A stretch of 64,000 nucleotides of DNA from Methyloversatilis discipulorum (lineage in GTDB: Bacteria > Pseudomonadota > Gammaproteobacteria > Burkholderiales > Rhodocyclaceae), in the NCBI RefSeq assembly GCF_000385375.1, contig NZ_ARVV01000001.1:2852001-2916000 (forward strand), given 5' to 3'. How positions within the stretch are numbered: position 1 is the stretch's first letter; each line of letters opens with the position of its first letter. Made by a program: the position numbers and the translations under genes. The notes under the pieces are model-generated. The model was not told the origin of the DNA and ran no database searches. It saw only the letters and a program-made list of their open reading frames with translations. Of this stretch, positions 16,801 to 26,402 are shown piece after piece.

Positions 16801-17394
16801 TCAGTCCTTCAGCAGGTGTTCGGCGAAGCTGACGATCATGCCGGCAGTGGCGCCCCAGATGTCGTAGCCCTGCCAGGGCATGGCCCAGAATTCGCGGGTG
16901 ATGCCCTGGTGTTCGATGCTGCCGCGTCGCCGGTTGGCCGGATCGAGCAGGAAGGACAGCGGCGTCTCGAAGGCCTCGGCCACCTCGAAGGCGTCGAGCT
17001 GCAGCTGCAGCGGTGTGCGCAACAGTCCGACCACCGGGGTAACGCGAAAGCCGCTGGCGGTGATGTAGTAATCCGGCAGGCGGCCGATCAGTTCGACCTG
17101 CTCCGGCGCCAGGCCGATTTCTTCCTGCGCTTCGCGCAGGGCGGTCGCCTCGGGCGACGTGTCGCCGGCATCGACGCGACCGCCGGGAAAGGCGATCTGG
17201 CCCGGATGATCGTGCAGATGGGCGCTGCGCCGGGTCAGCAGCAGCGTCGGTTCGACCCCGCCGACCACCACCGGGACCAGTACCGCCGCCGGCGTGAAAC
17301 CGGCGAAGCGAACGTCCGGCTGCGCCGCCGGCAGAGACAGACGGGTACGCAGGCGATCGATGTCGAAGCCTGCAGCGGGCGCGGTGAAGTCCAT
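16801..17394 (-). CDS. Nudix hydrolase, probable coenzyme A pyrophosphatase
   Basis: 197 residues. It carries the UPF0035-type signature before the Nudix box (LLLTRRSAHLHDHPGQIAF then PGG) and the box itself ending LREAQEEIGL. This combination marks the CoA diphosphatase subgroup (NudL/YeaB), which splits CoA into phosphopantetheine and 3',5'-ADP. The start codon overlaps the stop of the aspartic protease gene by one base (TGATG), so the two are translationally coupled. Longer ORFs reading through the upstream region in this frame are artefacts of GC bias. Confidence 0.88.
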   Translation of the reverse strand: MDFTAPAAGFDIDRLRTRLSLPAAQPDVRFAGFTPAAVLVPVVVGGVEPTLLLTRRSAHLHDHPGQIAFPGGRVDAGDTSPEATALREAQEEIGLAPEQVELIGRLPDYYITASGFRVTPVVGLLRTPLQLQLDAFEVAEAFETPLSFLLDPANRRRGSIEHQGITREFWAMPWQGYDIWGATAGMIVSFAEHLLKD

Positions 17395-18059
17395 CAGAAG
17401 CGCTGCCTCAGGGTCATGACCTGTCCGTTGCGCTGCATGTCCATGCGGTTCAGGAAACTCATGCCGAGCAGCACCTGCGGCATTTCGGCGTCCATCACGG
17501 CCGCTTCGACATTGGCCTGGGTCACGCTGCCGAGCTTCACGCTGGCCAGCCGTACGCGCCAGGCGCGGACCACCCCATTGGCGGTCTGCACCCGCATCGC
17601 CTCGGCGCGAGACAGATCGATGCCGGCACGGCGAGCCTGGTTGCGGTCCATCGCGATCACGGTGGCGCCGGTGTCGAGCAGGAATTTCATCGGCACGCCA
17701 TTGATCGACCCGTCGGCGGAGAAATGCCCCTGCTGATCGGCGTTCAGATGGATGACCGAGGCCGACGTTTCGGCACTGCGCTGCGACGCCACGTTCTCGC
17801 CGATACGCAGTTGCACGCGCCGGCCGTCGATGTCGACCCAGGCGCGGTCGCCCTCGACCGACAGCAGCTTCACGCCCTCCGGCGAACGGGCACCCGGTGC
17901 CAGCGTGCGCGGCGCGCCGCCGTCTATCACCAGCACCGCCTTGCCGCCGAACACCCCGGCCAGCGACACGTCTGCAGCCTGCGCACCGCCTGCCGCAGCC
18001 AGGACGGCGAGCGCGAGCGTGGCTAGAATGCGGCGAGGAGGTGTTTCGATGAAACCCAT
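17394..18059 (-). CDS. Retropepsin-like aspartic protease, periplasmic (clan AA)
   Basis: 221 residues with an N-terminal signal (ILATLALAVLAAAGGAQA). The C-terminal domain has the retropepsin active-site loop FLLDTGATVIAMD followed by VLLGMSFLNRMDM, the flap and substrate-wall pattern of the TIGR02281 family. Its N-terminal domain (VSLAGVFGGKAVLVIDGG, VDIDGRRVQLRIGE) is shared by relatives. Bacterial members are single-domain, probably dimeric enzymes of unknown substrate. The start overlaps the divergent amidotransferase gene by 11 bases, and ribosome-binding support is weak (GGAAC). Confidence 0.82.
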   Translation of the reverse strand: MGFIETPPRRILATLALAVLAAAGGAQAADVSLAGVFGGKAVLVIDGGAPRTLAPGARSPEGVKLLSVEGDRAWVDIDGRRVQLRIGENVASQRSAETSASVIHLNADQQGHFSADGSINGVPMKFLLDTGATVIAMDRNQARRAGIDLSRAEAMRVQTANGVVRAWRVRLASVKLGSVTQANVEAAVMDAEMPQVLLGMSFLNRMDMQRNGQVMTLRQRF

Positions 18060-18753
18060 TGCAGTGTTCCGTCACAGTCCGACCGAAGGACCCGGTCATT
18101 TTGCTACATATATCAACGGCCTGGGCCGTGAAATCCGCCTGTTCGCGATGGATTGCGGCGACCCGGTACCGACCGACCCGTCGGCTTTCGCCGGTCTCTG
18201 CTTCATGGGCGGGCCGATGAGCGTGAACGATCCTCTGCCGTGGATTCCGCCTGTGCTCGAACTGATACGCAAGGCAGTCGCCGCCGACATTCCGGTGATC
18301 GGCCACTGCCTCGGCGGTCAGCTGATGTCGAAAGCGCTCGGTGGCACGGTAGGCCGCAACCGCTGCAAGGAAATCGGCTGGCTGGACGTCCATGCCACGG
18401 ACCCGACGGCCGCGGAATGGTTCGGTGACCGGGCGCGCTTTCCGTCCTTCCACTGGCACGGCGAAACCTTCACCGTGCCGAGCGGCGCCACCCGGGTGCT
18501 GGCCTCGGACGGCTGCGACAACCAGGCATGGACGATGGGCAAACATCTGGCGATGCAGTGCCACATCGAAATGACCGAAGAACTGGTGAAGTCGTGGTGC
18601 GCGGGCGGCGCCGACGAAATCGCCGAGGCGGCGGCCCAGCCGACGGTGCAGCAGCCGGCGGACATCCAGCGCGACCTGGAGAAACGGGTGGCAGCGCTGC
18701 ACGCCGTGGCCGAAACCGCCTACGCGAAGTGGGTCAAAGGCCTGAAGGACTGA
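18049..18753 (+). CDS. Class I glutamine amidotransferase-like protein (GMP synthase-type GATase)
   Basis: 234 residues with the GATase triad: nucleophile Cys in VIGHCLGGQLM and His/Glu in MQCHIEMTEE. It resembles stand-alone guaA-type amidotransferase domains that work on free small molecules or gamma-glutamyl compounds. A strong GAGGAGG lies upstream of the ATG at 18049, within the coding start of the divergent protease. It ends 56 bases before the convergent yajQ with a hairpin between them. Substrate unknown. Confidence 0.85.
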   Translation: MKPIAVFRHSPTEGPGHFATYINGLGREIRLFAMDCGDPVPTDPSAFAGLCFMGGPMSVNDPLPWIPPVLELIRKAVAADIPVIGHCLGGQLMSKALGGTVGRNRCKEIGWLDVHATDPTAAEWFGDRARFPSFHWHGETFTVPSGATRVLASDGCDNQAWTMGKHLAMQCHIEMTEELVKSWCAGGADEIAEAAAQPTVQQPADIQRDLEKRVAALHAVAETAYAKWVKGLKD

Positions 18754-18766
18754 ACAGGGGTTACAG

Positions 18767-18792
18767 GCCGCTACCGCAGCAGCGGTAGCGGC
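18767..18792. terminator. 11-bp perfect hairpin between convergent genes
   Basis: GCCGCTACCGC pairs perfectly with GCGGTAGCGGC around a four-base loop (AGCA). It sits between the converging amidotransferase and yajQ genes and would work in both directions. There is no T-run, so it is either a weak intrinsic terminator or an RNA 3'-end structure. Confidence 0.6.
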
Positions 18793-18809
18793 AGCGCCCG
18801 AATCGGCGC

Positions 18810-19295
18810 TCAGTCGCGGAAATTGCCGAACTGCAGCGGAATGTCGGTCACCTGCTTGCGCAGCAGCGCGATCGCCTCCTGCAGCACGTCGCGCTTGGCG
18901 CCGGTGACACGCACCTCCTCGCCCTGGATGCTGCCCTGCACCTTGAGCTTGCTGTCCTTCAGGATGCGCACGATCTTCTTGGCGGATTCGCTCTCGATGC
19001 CGACCTTGAGCTTCAGCTCCTGCTTCATCTTGTTGCCGCTGATCTTCTGCGCGTCGCCACGCTCGACCGAGCGCACGTCGATGCCGCGCTTGGCGAACTT
19101 GCCGAGCAGCACGTCATAGACCTGATCGAGCTTGAAGTCGTCGTCGGCGAACAGCGTCAGCAGCTTGTCGCCCTGCTCCACGCGCGCGTCCGAGCCCTTG
19201 AAGTCGAACCGGTTGCCGATTTCCTTGTTCGCCTGGTCGACCGCGTTGCGCAGTTCGACCATGTCGATTTCGGAACTGATGTCGAAGGACGGCAT
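18810..19295 (-). CDS. yajQ: YajQ-family nucleotide/cyclic-di-GMP-binding protein
   Basis: 161 residues, the usual family length, starting [21 protein letters not shown] and continuing with [24 protein letters not shown] and [21 protein letters not shown], ending LQFGNFRD. YajQ has two ferredoxin-like domains. In Xanthomonas a member binds c-di-GMP and acts with a transcription factor; elsewhere nucleotide or tRNA binding has been reported. It is 18 bases downstream of ppnP and shares its direction. The family is certain; the ligand here is not shown. Confidence 0.95.
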   Translation of the reverse strand: MPSFDISSEIDMVELRNAVDQANKEIGNRFDFKGSDARVEQGDKLLTLFADDDFKLDQVYDVLLGKFAKRGIDVRSVERGDAQKISGNKMKQELKLKVGIESESAKKIVRILKDSKLKVQGSIQGEEVRVTGAKRDVLQEAIALLRKQVTDIPLQFGNFRD

Positions 19296-19312
19296 GACCT
19301 GGCGCTCCGCGC

Positions 19313-19627
19313 TCAGCCGAAATGGCAGACGTAGTGGTAGGGCTCGCCGCTCACTTCGATGTCGAAGGAGGAATTGCCCGGCACGTTGTAGGACTCACCG
19401 GCGCCATAGGTCTTCCACTCCGTCTCGCCCTTCAGGCGCACGCGGCAGCTGCCGGCCACGCCTTCCATGATTTCCGGCGCGCCGGTATTGAAGGTGAGCG
19501 TGGCCGGCAGGATGACGCCAACCGACTTCTTGGTGCCGTCGGCGAACTGGATGCTGTGGCTGACGCACTTGCCGTCGAAATAGACATTGGCCTTCTTGAC
19601 GACGCTGATGTTGTCGAACTGGGACAT
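19313..19627 (-). CDS. ppnP: Pyrimidine/purine nucleoside phosphorylase PpnP
   Basis: 104 residues from the ATG at 19627, with GAGGA upstream. The small cupin-like protein contains [38 protein letters not shown] and [13 protein letters not shown], matching the DUF1255/PpnP family. Known members phosphorolyse several nucleosides to base and ribose-1-phosphate. It lies between argG and yajQ, all leftward. No functional tie to arginine synthesis is apparent. Confidence 0.92.
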   Translation of the reverse strand: MSQFDNISVVKKANVYFDGKCVSHSIQFADGTKKSVGVILPATLTFNTGAPEIMEGVAGSCRVRLKGETEWKTYGAGESYNVPGNSSFDIEVSGEPYHYVCHFG

Positions 19628-19741
19628 GCTCGGATTCCTCGTGTTGTCGGTACCGGACGGCACCGCGGGTGTCGGTTGACGTGCCTGCACGCATGGCAGG
19701 CGGGGCGACGGGAAGACCCGTCGCCCATCTCATCGAACGGC

Positions 19742-20974
<1,233 letters not shown>

Positions 20975-21005
20975 CGTTGCTCGTCTTTCAATAAGAGTCG
21001 TCGGT

Positions 21006-21929
21006 TCAGCTGCCGGACACGCGTCCGAGCAGCAGGAATTCCATCAGCGCCTTCTGCGCATGCAGGCGGTTTTCGGCCTCGTCCCACACCACCGAGTGCG
21101 GGCCGTCGATCACCTCGGCCGACACCTCCTCGCCGCGATGCGCCGGCAGGCAGTGCATGAACAGCGAGTCGGCCTTGGCCACCTTCATCATGTCGGCATC
21201 GACCTGCCAGTCGGCGAAGGCGGCACAGCGTGCCTCGTTCTCCGCTTCCCAGCCCATCGAGGTCCACACGTCGGTGGTGACCAGATCGGCGCCGCGCGCG
21301 GCGTCCATCGGGTCGGCAAAGCACTCGTGGTGGCTGCCGGCCACGCCCACCTTTTCCGGCTCGACTTCGTAGCCGGGCGGGGTAGAAATGTTCAGCTTGA
21401 AGTCGAAAATCTCGGCCGCCTGCATCCAGGTGTGGCACATATTGTTCGAGTCGCCGATCCACGCCACGGTGCGACCGGACAGGTCTCCGCGGTGCTCGAT
21501 CCAGGTATAGATGTCGGCCAGCACCTGGCAGGGGTGGTACTCGTTGGTCAGGCCATTGATCACCGGCACGCGCGAATTGGCGGCGAAGCGCTCGATGATG
21601 GTCTGTTCGAAGGTGCGGATCATGACCACGTCGCACATGCGCGAAATGACCTGGGCCGCGTCCTCGACCGGCTCGCCGCGGCCGAGCTGGGAGTCGCGCG
21701 TGTTCAGGTAGATCGCGCTGCCGCCCATCTGGTGCATGCCGGCTTCGAAGGACAGGCGGGTGCGCGTGCTCTGCTTCTCGAAGATCATCACCAGCGTGCG
21801 GTCCTGCAGCGGCCAGTACTGTTCGTAGCGCTTGAACTTGTCCTTGATCCAGCGGGTGCGCGCGAACACGTAGTCGAGCTCTTCGCGCGTCAGGTCCTTC
21901 AGTTGCAGAAAGTGTCTGGGTTCAGTCAT
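21006..21929 (-). CDS. argF: Ornithine carbamoyltransferase
   Basis: 307 residues from the ATG at 21929 ([18 protein letters not shown]). The carbamoyl-phosphate motif STRTR is in [12 protein letters not shown], and the ornithine-site motif [11 protein letters not shown] and [11 protein letters not shown] are present. It converts ornithine and carbamoyl phosphate to citrulline. Only one base separates it from the argD stop, so the two genes are probably translationally coupled. Confidence 0.97.
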   Translation of the reverse strand: MTEPRHFLQLKDLTREELDYVFARTRWIKDKFKRYEQYWPLQDRTLVMIFEKQSTRTRLSFEAGMHQMGGSAIYLNTRDSQLGRGEPVEDAAQVISRMCDVVMIRTFEQTIIERFAANSRVPVINGLTNEYHPCQVLADIYTWIEHRGDLSGRTVAWIGDSNNMCHTWMQAAEIFDFKLNISTPPGYEVEPEKVGVAGSHHECFADPMDAARGADLVTTDVWTSMGWEAENEARCAAFADWQVDADMMKVAKADSLFMHCLPAHRGEEVSAEVIDGPHSVVWDEAENRLHAQKALMEFLLLGRVSGS

Positions 21930-21930
21930 T

Positions 21931-23118
21931 TCATGCGGCGAGCTGTGCGCCCGCAAGGAAGTTGCGGATGATCGGCGACAGCCGGTCGACCAGCTCGCGG
22001 CTGTCGGCGTCGGTGAACACCAGCGGCGGCACCAGACGTATCGTGCTGTCGGCCGTGACGTTGATCAGCAGACCGGCTTCGAGTGCCTGACCCACCAGCG
22101 CGCCGCAGGGGCGGTCGAGTTCGATGCCTATCATCATGCCGGCACCGCGGATGTCCTTCACGCCCGCGACGTCCTTCAGCGCGTCACGGAAGCCGGCACG
22201 AATCGCGTCGCCCTGACGCACGGCATTGCCGCGCAGATCGTCACGTGCGACGACGTCGAGCGTGGTCAGCGCAGCGGCGCAGGCGAGCGGGTTGCCGCCG
22301 AAGGTCGAACCATGGGTGCCCGGTTTGAAAACACCGGCCGCCGGCCCGCGCGCCAGGCAGGCGCCGATCGGCACGCCGGAGCCCAGGCCCTTGGCCAGCG
22401 TCATCACGTCCGGTTCGATACCGGCGTGCTGGAAGGCGAACCAGCTGCCGGTACGGCCAATGCCGCACTGCACCTCGTCGACCATGAACAGCCATTGCTG
22501 CTCGTCGCACAGCGTGCGCAGTTCGCGCATATAGGCCAGATCGGCCGCATGGATGCCGCCCTCGCCCTGCACCGGCTCGAACAGCACGGCGACGATGTTG
22601 CGCGTGTGCTCGGCGATCGCGCGCACCGCGGCGATATCGCTGAACGGCACCCGGTGGAAACCCGGCGTGAGCGGCTCGAAACCGGCCTGCACCTTACGGT
22701 TGCCGGTGGCCGACAACGTCGCCAGCGTGCGGCCGTGGAAAGCGTGCTCCATCACGATGATGCCCGGCAGTTCGACGCCGCGCTGGTGGCCGTAAAGACG
22801 AGCCAGCTTTATCGCCGCCTCGTTCGCTTCACAACCGGAATTGCAGAAGAACACCTCGTCCATGCCGGACAGCTCGGCTAGACGGTCCGACAGCTTTTCC
22901 TGTGCCAGCACGCGGTACAGATTGGAGCAGTGGATCATTTCCGCCGCCTGCCGGGACACCGCCTGAACCAGGTCGGGATGACCGTGACCCAGCGTGTTCA
23001 CGGCAACACCGGCCATCGCGTCGAGGTATTCGCGACCGTTCTCGTCATACAGCCGTACGCCCTTGCCGTGGGTGAAGGCGACCGGCTGGCGGCCGTAGGT
23101 ATTCATCAGATGCGTCAT
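21931..23118 (-). CDS. argD: Acetylornithine aminotransferase
   Basis: 395 residues from the ATG at 23118, with GGAG nearby. Class III aminotransferase features are clear: GVAVNTLGHGHP, FFCNSGCEANEAAIKLAR, FHGRTLATLSATG and the PLP lysine in VMTLAKGLGSG. It makes N-acetylornithine from N-acetylglutamate semialdehyde. It is first of argDFG. A terminator-like hairpin lies about 70 bases upstream, which may attenuate the operon. Confidence 0.96.
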   Translation of the reverse strand: MTHLMNTYGRQPVAFTHGKGVRLYDENGREYLDAMAGVAVNTLGHGHPDLVQAVSRQAAEMIHCSNLYRVLAQEKLSDRLAELSGMDEVFFCNSGCEANEAAIKLARLYGHQRGVELPGIIVMEHAFHGRTLATLSATGNRKVQAGFEPLTPGFHRVPFSDIAAVRAIAEHTRNIVAVLFEPVQGEGGIHAADLAYMRELRTLCDEQQWLFMVDEVQCGIGRTGSWFAFQHAGIEPDVMTLAKGLGSGVPIGACLARGPAAGVFKPGTHGSTFGGNPLACAAALTTLDVVARDDLRGNAVRQGDAIRAGFRDALKDVAGVKDIRGAGMMIGIELDRPCGALVGQALEAGLLINVTADSTIRLVPPLVFTDADSRELVDRLSPIIRNFLAGAQLAA

Positions 23119-23184
23119 CGAAACAGCTCCGTGACCCTGCTGCCGCATCAACGGCGCGCCAGCTGGCGGCGTGATGCGGAAAAC

Positions 23185-23216
23185 GAAAAAAGCACGGCGG
23201 CTCGCGCCGCCGTGCT
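23185..23216 (-). terminator. Intrinsic terminator or attenuator ahead of argD
   Basis: Ten-base perfect stem AGCACGGCGG / CCGCCGTGCT (23191-23200 and 23207-23216), followed on the minus strand by TTTTTTCG. It points towards argD and ends about 70 bases before its start. It may close the upstream 86-codon gene, whose stop is 160 bases away. Because a promoter-like sequence lies between them, it may instead be a transcription attenuator in the argD leader. Confidence 0.8.
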
Positions 23217-23229
23217 TGATGAGAGAGCA

Positions 23230-23258
23230 ATTTTAGTTCAAAGCCCGCGCGCTGTGTA
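23230..23258 (-). promoter_or_regulatory. Candidate sigma-70 promoter for argDFG
   Basis: On the minus strand TACACA and TAAAAT are separated by 17 bases. The -10 box matches 5 of 6 consensus bases and the -35 box 4 of 6. Predicted transcripts would start near 23223 and run straight into the terminator hairpin at 23216-23191 before argD. Prediction by eye only. Confidence 0.4.
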
Positions 23259-23374
23259 GCAGGCGCCGCTCATGTTGCGGCGCACATTGTCACCTCGCGC
23301 AGCAGACGACACAGCAGCAGGGCCGCCCGCCACCGGGCCCGCAGCGGGCGGCGAAAATCCGTTGCGGCAGGGAC

Positions 23375-23635
23375 TTAGCCGACCCGGCGGGCGGCGCCGG
23401 GCCCGATCTGAGGGTCTGGCACAAAGCGTGCTAACACCGAGCAGCCCATATAGATCTGCCGCAGCTTGCGTTCGGCCTCTTCGGCGCTGGCACCGGGTAT
23501 GGACAGGTTGTCGATCAGCACGCCGCCTCGCGTGCGGATCCTGAAACCGAAGCGGGCCATCTGAGCCCGAGGCGCCGGAGACGACACACTGCCAAGTACT
23601 TTGGACTGCCTGGATCTGAGGCTGGAATTGAGCAT
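23375..23635 (-). CDS. Small conserved-looking hypothetical protein
   Basis: 86 residues. The ATG at 23635 is chosen because AGGAGA lies upstream of it; an ATG six codons earlier has no ribosome-binding site. The body reads ARFGFRIRTRGGVLIDNL, then GASAEEAERKLRQIYMGC, which looks like a folded beta-beta-alpha segment. From memory it resembles short uncharacterised betaproteobacterial proteins; a database search is needed. A good sigma-70 promoter at 23667-23695 supports expression. A 9-bp hairpin (23322-23330 with 23344-23352) follows the stop. Function unknown. Confidence 0.6.
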   Translation of the reverse strand: MLNSSLRSRQSKVLGSVSSPAPRAQMARFGFRIRTRGGVLIDNLSIPGASAEEAERKLRQIYMGCSVLARFVPDPQIGPGAARRVG

Positions 23636-23666
23636 AAAGCGCCGTCTCCTCATAGGGATAGCGCGA

Positions 23667-23695
23667 GTATAGAAACAGTATATTAGCTTTACAAC
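23667..23695 (-). promoter_or_regulatory. Sigma-70 promoter for the 86-codon gene
   Basis: TTGTAA and TATACT with a 17-base spacer on the minus strand, in an AT-rich island (23665-23750) unlike the surrounding high-GC sequence. The predicted start near 23660 leaves a leader of about 25 bases before the ATG at 23635. Confidence 0.65.
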
Positions 23696-23840
23696 AGCTA
23701 AACCTTGTTTTTAAAGATAAAAAAGAGCCCTGTTTTACCGCTATAACTGAGTGAAGCACCACCCCGGCTGCGCCGCACCCCCTGCCACGTGCGGCGCAGC
23801 CGGATCGAACACAGAACTGCCCGAGGCCACAGACCCGAAC

Positions 23841-24221
23841 ATGAGCGCGATTCCGCATGTACACGACGGCGACGCCGCAGCCCCTCTCCCGCCCGCAAAC
23901 GACACCCTGGTGCGCAAGCAGATGGACGACCCGCGCCGCGCGCGCAGTTTCACCATCATCGGAGCCACGAGCAAGGGCCGCACCTTCCGCCCCAGCGACT
24001 GGTCCGACCGCCTGTGCGGCGTCATGTCCTCGTTCGGCAGCCAGCGCAAGATGCGCTATTCACCGTACGTGCGGCCGGGTTGCTGGATCACCGGCGAAAA
24101 ATGCGTGTTCGTCGATGCCCGTCTGTATGAACTCGAACCGCTGGCCTACAACTTCCTGATGCATTTCGCGCGCGATAACGATCTGCGCGTGGACTACGAG
24201 ACCGGCGCGGCAGAGATCTGA
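23841..24221 (+). CDS. DUF3579 domain protein
   Basis: 126 residues from the ATG at 23841 (MSAIPHVHDGD). The conserved block SFTIIGATSKGRTFRPSDWSDRLCG, with MSSFGSQRKMRYSPYVRP and CVFVDARLYELEP, matches the DUF3579 family typical of betaproteobacteria. Function is unknown. Upstream sequence (23750-23840) reads in frame but looks non-conserved, so the later start is preferred. It is followed by a bidirectional terminator shared with rpsT. Confidence 0.85.
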   Translation: MSAIPHVHDGDAAAPLPPANDTLVRKQMDDPRRARSFTIIGATSKGRTFRPSDWSDRLCGVMSSFGSQRKMRYSPYVRPGCWITGEKCVFVDARLYELEPLAYNFLMHFARDNDLRVDYETGAAEI

Positions 24222-24356
24222 ATCCCTGTCGGCGTGCGATCCGGACGCAGGGCGAACGCCGTCCGGAATGCGTCCGCCCCGCACCTGCACCGACGAGCAG
24301 GACGAAAGGCGCCTTTCTGGCTCGGTGCACGGCAGATATGGACAATAAAAGGACAA

Positions 24357-24386
24357 TAAAAAAGCCGACCATCGGGTCGGCTTTTT
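24357..24386. terminator. Bidirectional terminator between DUF3579 gene and rpsT
   Basis: GCCGACC / GGTCGGC stem (24363-24369 and 24374-24380) with loop ATCG. It is preceded by AAAAAA and followed by TTTTTT, so a T-tract follows the stem on either strand. It ends the plus-strand DUF3579 gene and the minus-strand rpsT gene. Confidence 0.92.
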
Positions 24387-24431
24387 TATTGCTGCGGCCC
24401 GTACGGCCGCGGGCGGGTCAGGCTGCGGAAC

Positions 24432-24704
24432 TCAGGCCGCGGCGCCCATCGCCTTGATCGCACCGGACAGACGGCTCTTGTGGCGAGCTGCCTTGTTCTT
24501 GTGGATGATGTTCTTGTCGGCGATGCTGTCGATCGTCGTCTGGGCCTGCACGAACACGGCTTGCGCAGCTGCCTTGTCGCCGGCCAGGATGGCCTTGCGA
24601 ACGTTCTTGATGGCGGTGCGCAGCTCCGAGCGCTGGCTCATGTTGTGATCACGACGAACGTTCGCCTGACGGGCGCGCTTGCGTGCTTGTGCGGAATTGG
24701 CCAT
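24432..24704 (-). CDS. rpsT: 30S ribosomal protein S20
   Basis: 90 residues, very basic, starting [20 protein letters not shown], with [15 protein letters not shown] near the end: the complete S20 sequence. It binds 16S rRNA in the small subunit. The gene stands alone between its own promoter (24738-24766) and a strong terminator, divergent from murJ, a common arrangement in betaproteobacteria. Confidence 0.98.
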   Translation of the reverse strand: MANSAQARKRARQANVRRDHNMSQRSELRTAIKNVRKAILAGDKAAAQAVFVQAQTTIDSIADKNIIHKNKAARHKSRLSGAIKAMGAAA

Positions 24705-24737
24705 GTTCTTGCGGTTGGGTGTTCGGGAAAACGCGCG

Positions 24738-24766
24738 AGTATACGCACTAAGAGTTGCCGGTGCAA
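24738..24766 (-). promoter_or_regulatory. Promoter of rpsT
   Basis: TTGCAC and TATACT separated by 17 bases on the minus strand, giving a leader of roughly 25 bases before the S20 ATG. The -10 box differs from consensus by one base. Confidence 0.65.
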
Positions 24767-24847
24767 GACCCTGTTCGGCGCATCGCGTGGCCGGCAGCCC
24801 GCACGGCTCTGGTAAGGTGCGCGCTGTCTCTCCATACGCATCGCCTG

Positions 24848-26386
24848 ATGAATCTGCTTCGTGCCCTCGCGACCGTCAGCAGCATGACGCTGCTGTCGCG
24901 CATCCTCGGCTTCGTCCGCGATTTCTTCATCGCCCGGGCCTTCGGCGCCGGCGCCGCCACCGACGCCTTCTTCGTCGCCTTCCGCCTGCCCAACCTGCTG
25001 CGCCGCATGTTCGCCGAGGGCGCCTTCTCGCAGGCCTTCGTGCCCATACTCGGCGAATACCGCAACCGGCGCGGCGTCGACGACACGCGGGCACTGATCG
25101 ACCATGTCGCGACCCTGCTCGCCCTGGTGGTCGCTGTCGTCACGGTGATCGGCATCGTCGCCGCGCCGCTCATCATATATATATCCGCCCCCGGCTTTGC
25201 TGCCGACGCCGACAAGTTCGACCTGACGGTGACGCTCACCCGCATCACCTTCCCCTACATCCTGTTCATGTCGCTGGTCGCCATGGCCGGCGGCGTGCTG
25301 AACACCTTCAGCCGCTTCGCGATTCCCGCCTTCACGCCAGTACTGCTCAATCTGAGCTTCATCGGCATGAGCCTGTTCGCCGCGCCGTATTTCGATCCGC
25401 CGGTGCTGGCGCTGGCCTGGGCGGTATTCATCGGCGGCGCGCTGCAGCTGGCCTTGCAGGTGCCGGCGCTGATGCGCATCGGCATGCTGCCGCGGGTGCG
25501 GCTCGACCTGAAGGACCCGGGCGTACGGCGCATCTTCAAGCTGATGCTGCCCGCCATCCTCGGTGTGTCGGTGTCGCAGATTTCGCTGCTGATCAACACC
25601 ATATTCGCGTCCTTCCTCGAAAGCGGTTCGGTGTCCTGGCTCTACTACGCCGACCGTCTGATGGAATTCCCGGCCGGCCTGCTCGGCGTGGCGCTCGGCA
25701 CGATACTGCTGCCTTCGCTGTCGCGCAGCCACGCGGACGGCAATGGCGGTGAGTTTTCGGCGCTGCTCGACTGGGGTCTGCGGCTGACGCTGCTGCTCAC
25801 GCTGCCGGCGGCACTCGCCCTGGGCCTGCTCGCCACGCCGCTGATCGCCACGCTGTTCCACCACGGGCAGTTCACCGCGCACGACGTGCTGGCGACGCGC
25901 GAGGCGCTGCTCGCTTACAGCGTCGGCCTGACCGGACTGATTCTGGTGAAGGTGCTCGCACCCGGTTTCTATTCGCGGCAGGACATCCGCACGCCGGTCA
26001 AGATCGCGCTCGGCGTTCTGGTGCTGACCCAGTTGATGAACCTCGTTTTCATCGGTCCGCTGGCGCACGCCGGCCTGGCCCTGTCGATCGGCCTTGCGTC
26101 GCTGGTGAACGCCGGTTTCCTCTACCGCGGACTGCGCCGCATCGGCGCCTACACGCCGGCGCCTGGCTGGCGGAGCTTCTGGCTCAAGATGCTGTCTGCA
26201 CTTGCAGCGATGGGGCTGGTGCTTTACTTCGGCGCCCAGGTGCCGGGCGACTGGCTGCAGATGGGCACGCTCAGCCGTATCCTGCACCTGGGCTGGCTGG
26301 TGCCGGCTGGCGCTGGCGCCTATTTCGCCGTGCTGTTCGCACTGGGTTTCCGGCTGCGCGACTTTTCGCGTCGCGCGGCGTCCTGA
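24848..26386 (+). CDS. murJ: MurJ, lipid II flippase
   Basis: 512 residues from [22 protein letters not shown], with about 14 hydrophobic helices spread along the length. MVF/MurJ motifs include [16 protein letters not shown] near residue 50 and the loop arginines. It moves lipid-linked peptidoglycan precursor across the inner membrane and is usually essential. An in-frame extension upstream to 24755 lacks conservation and a ribosome-binding site. The ORFs of ~549 codons antisense to it are GC-bias shadows. Confidence 0.96.
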   Translation: MNLLRALATVSSMTLLSRILGFVRDFFIARAFGAGAATDAFFVAFRLPNLLRRMFAEGAFSQAFVPILGEYRNRRGVDDTRALIDHVATLLALVVAVVTVIGIVAAPLIIYISAPGFAADADKFDLTVTLTRITFPYILFMSLVAMAGGVLNTFSRFAIPAFTPVLLNLSFIGMSLFAAPYFDPPVLALAWAVFIGGALQLALQVPALMRIGMLPRVRLDLKDPGVRRIFKLMLPAILGVSVSQISLLINTIFASFLESGSVSWLYYADRLMEFPAGLLGVALGTILLPSLSRSHADGNGGEFSALLDWGLRLTLLLTLPAALALGLLATPLIATLFHHGQFTAHDVLATREALLAYSVGLTGLILVKVLAPGFYSRQDIRTPVKIALGVLVLTQLMNLVFIGPLAHAGLALSIGLASLVNAGFLYRGLRRIGAYTPAPGWRSFWLKMLSALAAMGLVLYFGAQVPGDWLQMGTLSRILHLGWLVPAGAGAYFAVLFALGFRLRDFSRRAAS

Positions 26387-26402
26387 ACGAGGAGCTGACT
26401 AG

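Noticed and set aside
16801..18702. 633-codon frame including the Nudix gene
   Set aside because: Only its last 197 codons match a protein family; the first part reads across the protease and amidotransferase genes in wrong frames.
23238..23864. 208-codon minus-strand frame overlapping the 86-codon gene
   Set aside because: Composition is unconserved and the frame crosses the AT-rich promoter island; the 86-codon frame has the promoter and ribosome-binding site.
25177..25187. TATATATAT run
   Set aside because: It lies inside murJ, encoding Ile-Tyr-Ile in a membrane helix; no regulatory context.
24638..26287. 549-codon open frame antisense to murJ
   Set aside because: The translation is low-complexity (Gln, Arg, His, Glu-rich), has no ribosome-binding site, and lies opposite a clear MurJ; it is a product of high GC content. 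The same applies to long antisense frames opposite pelA, pelB, ndvB and the ABC genes.
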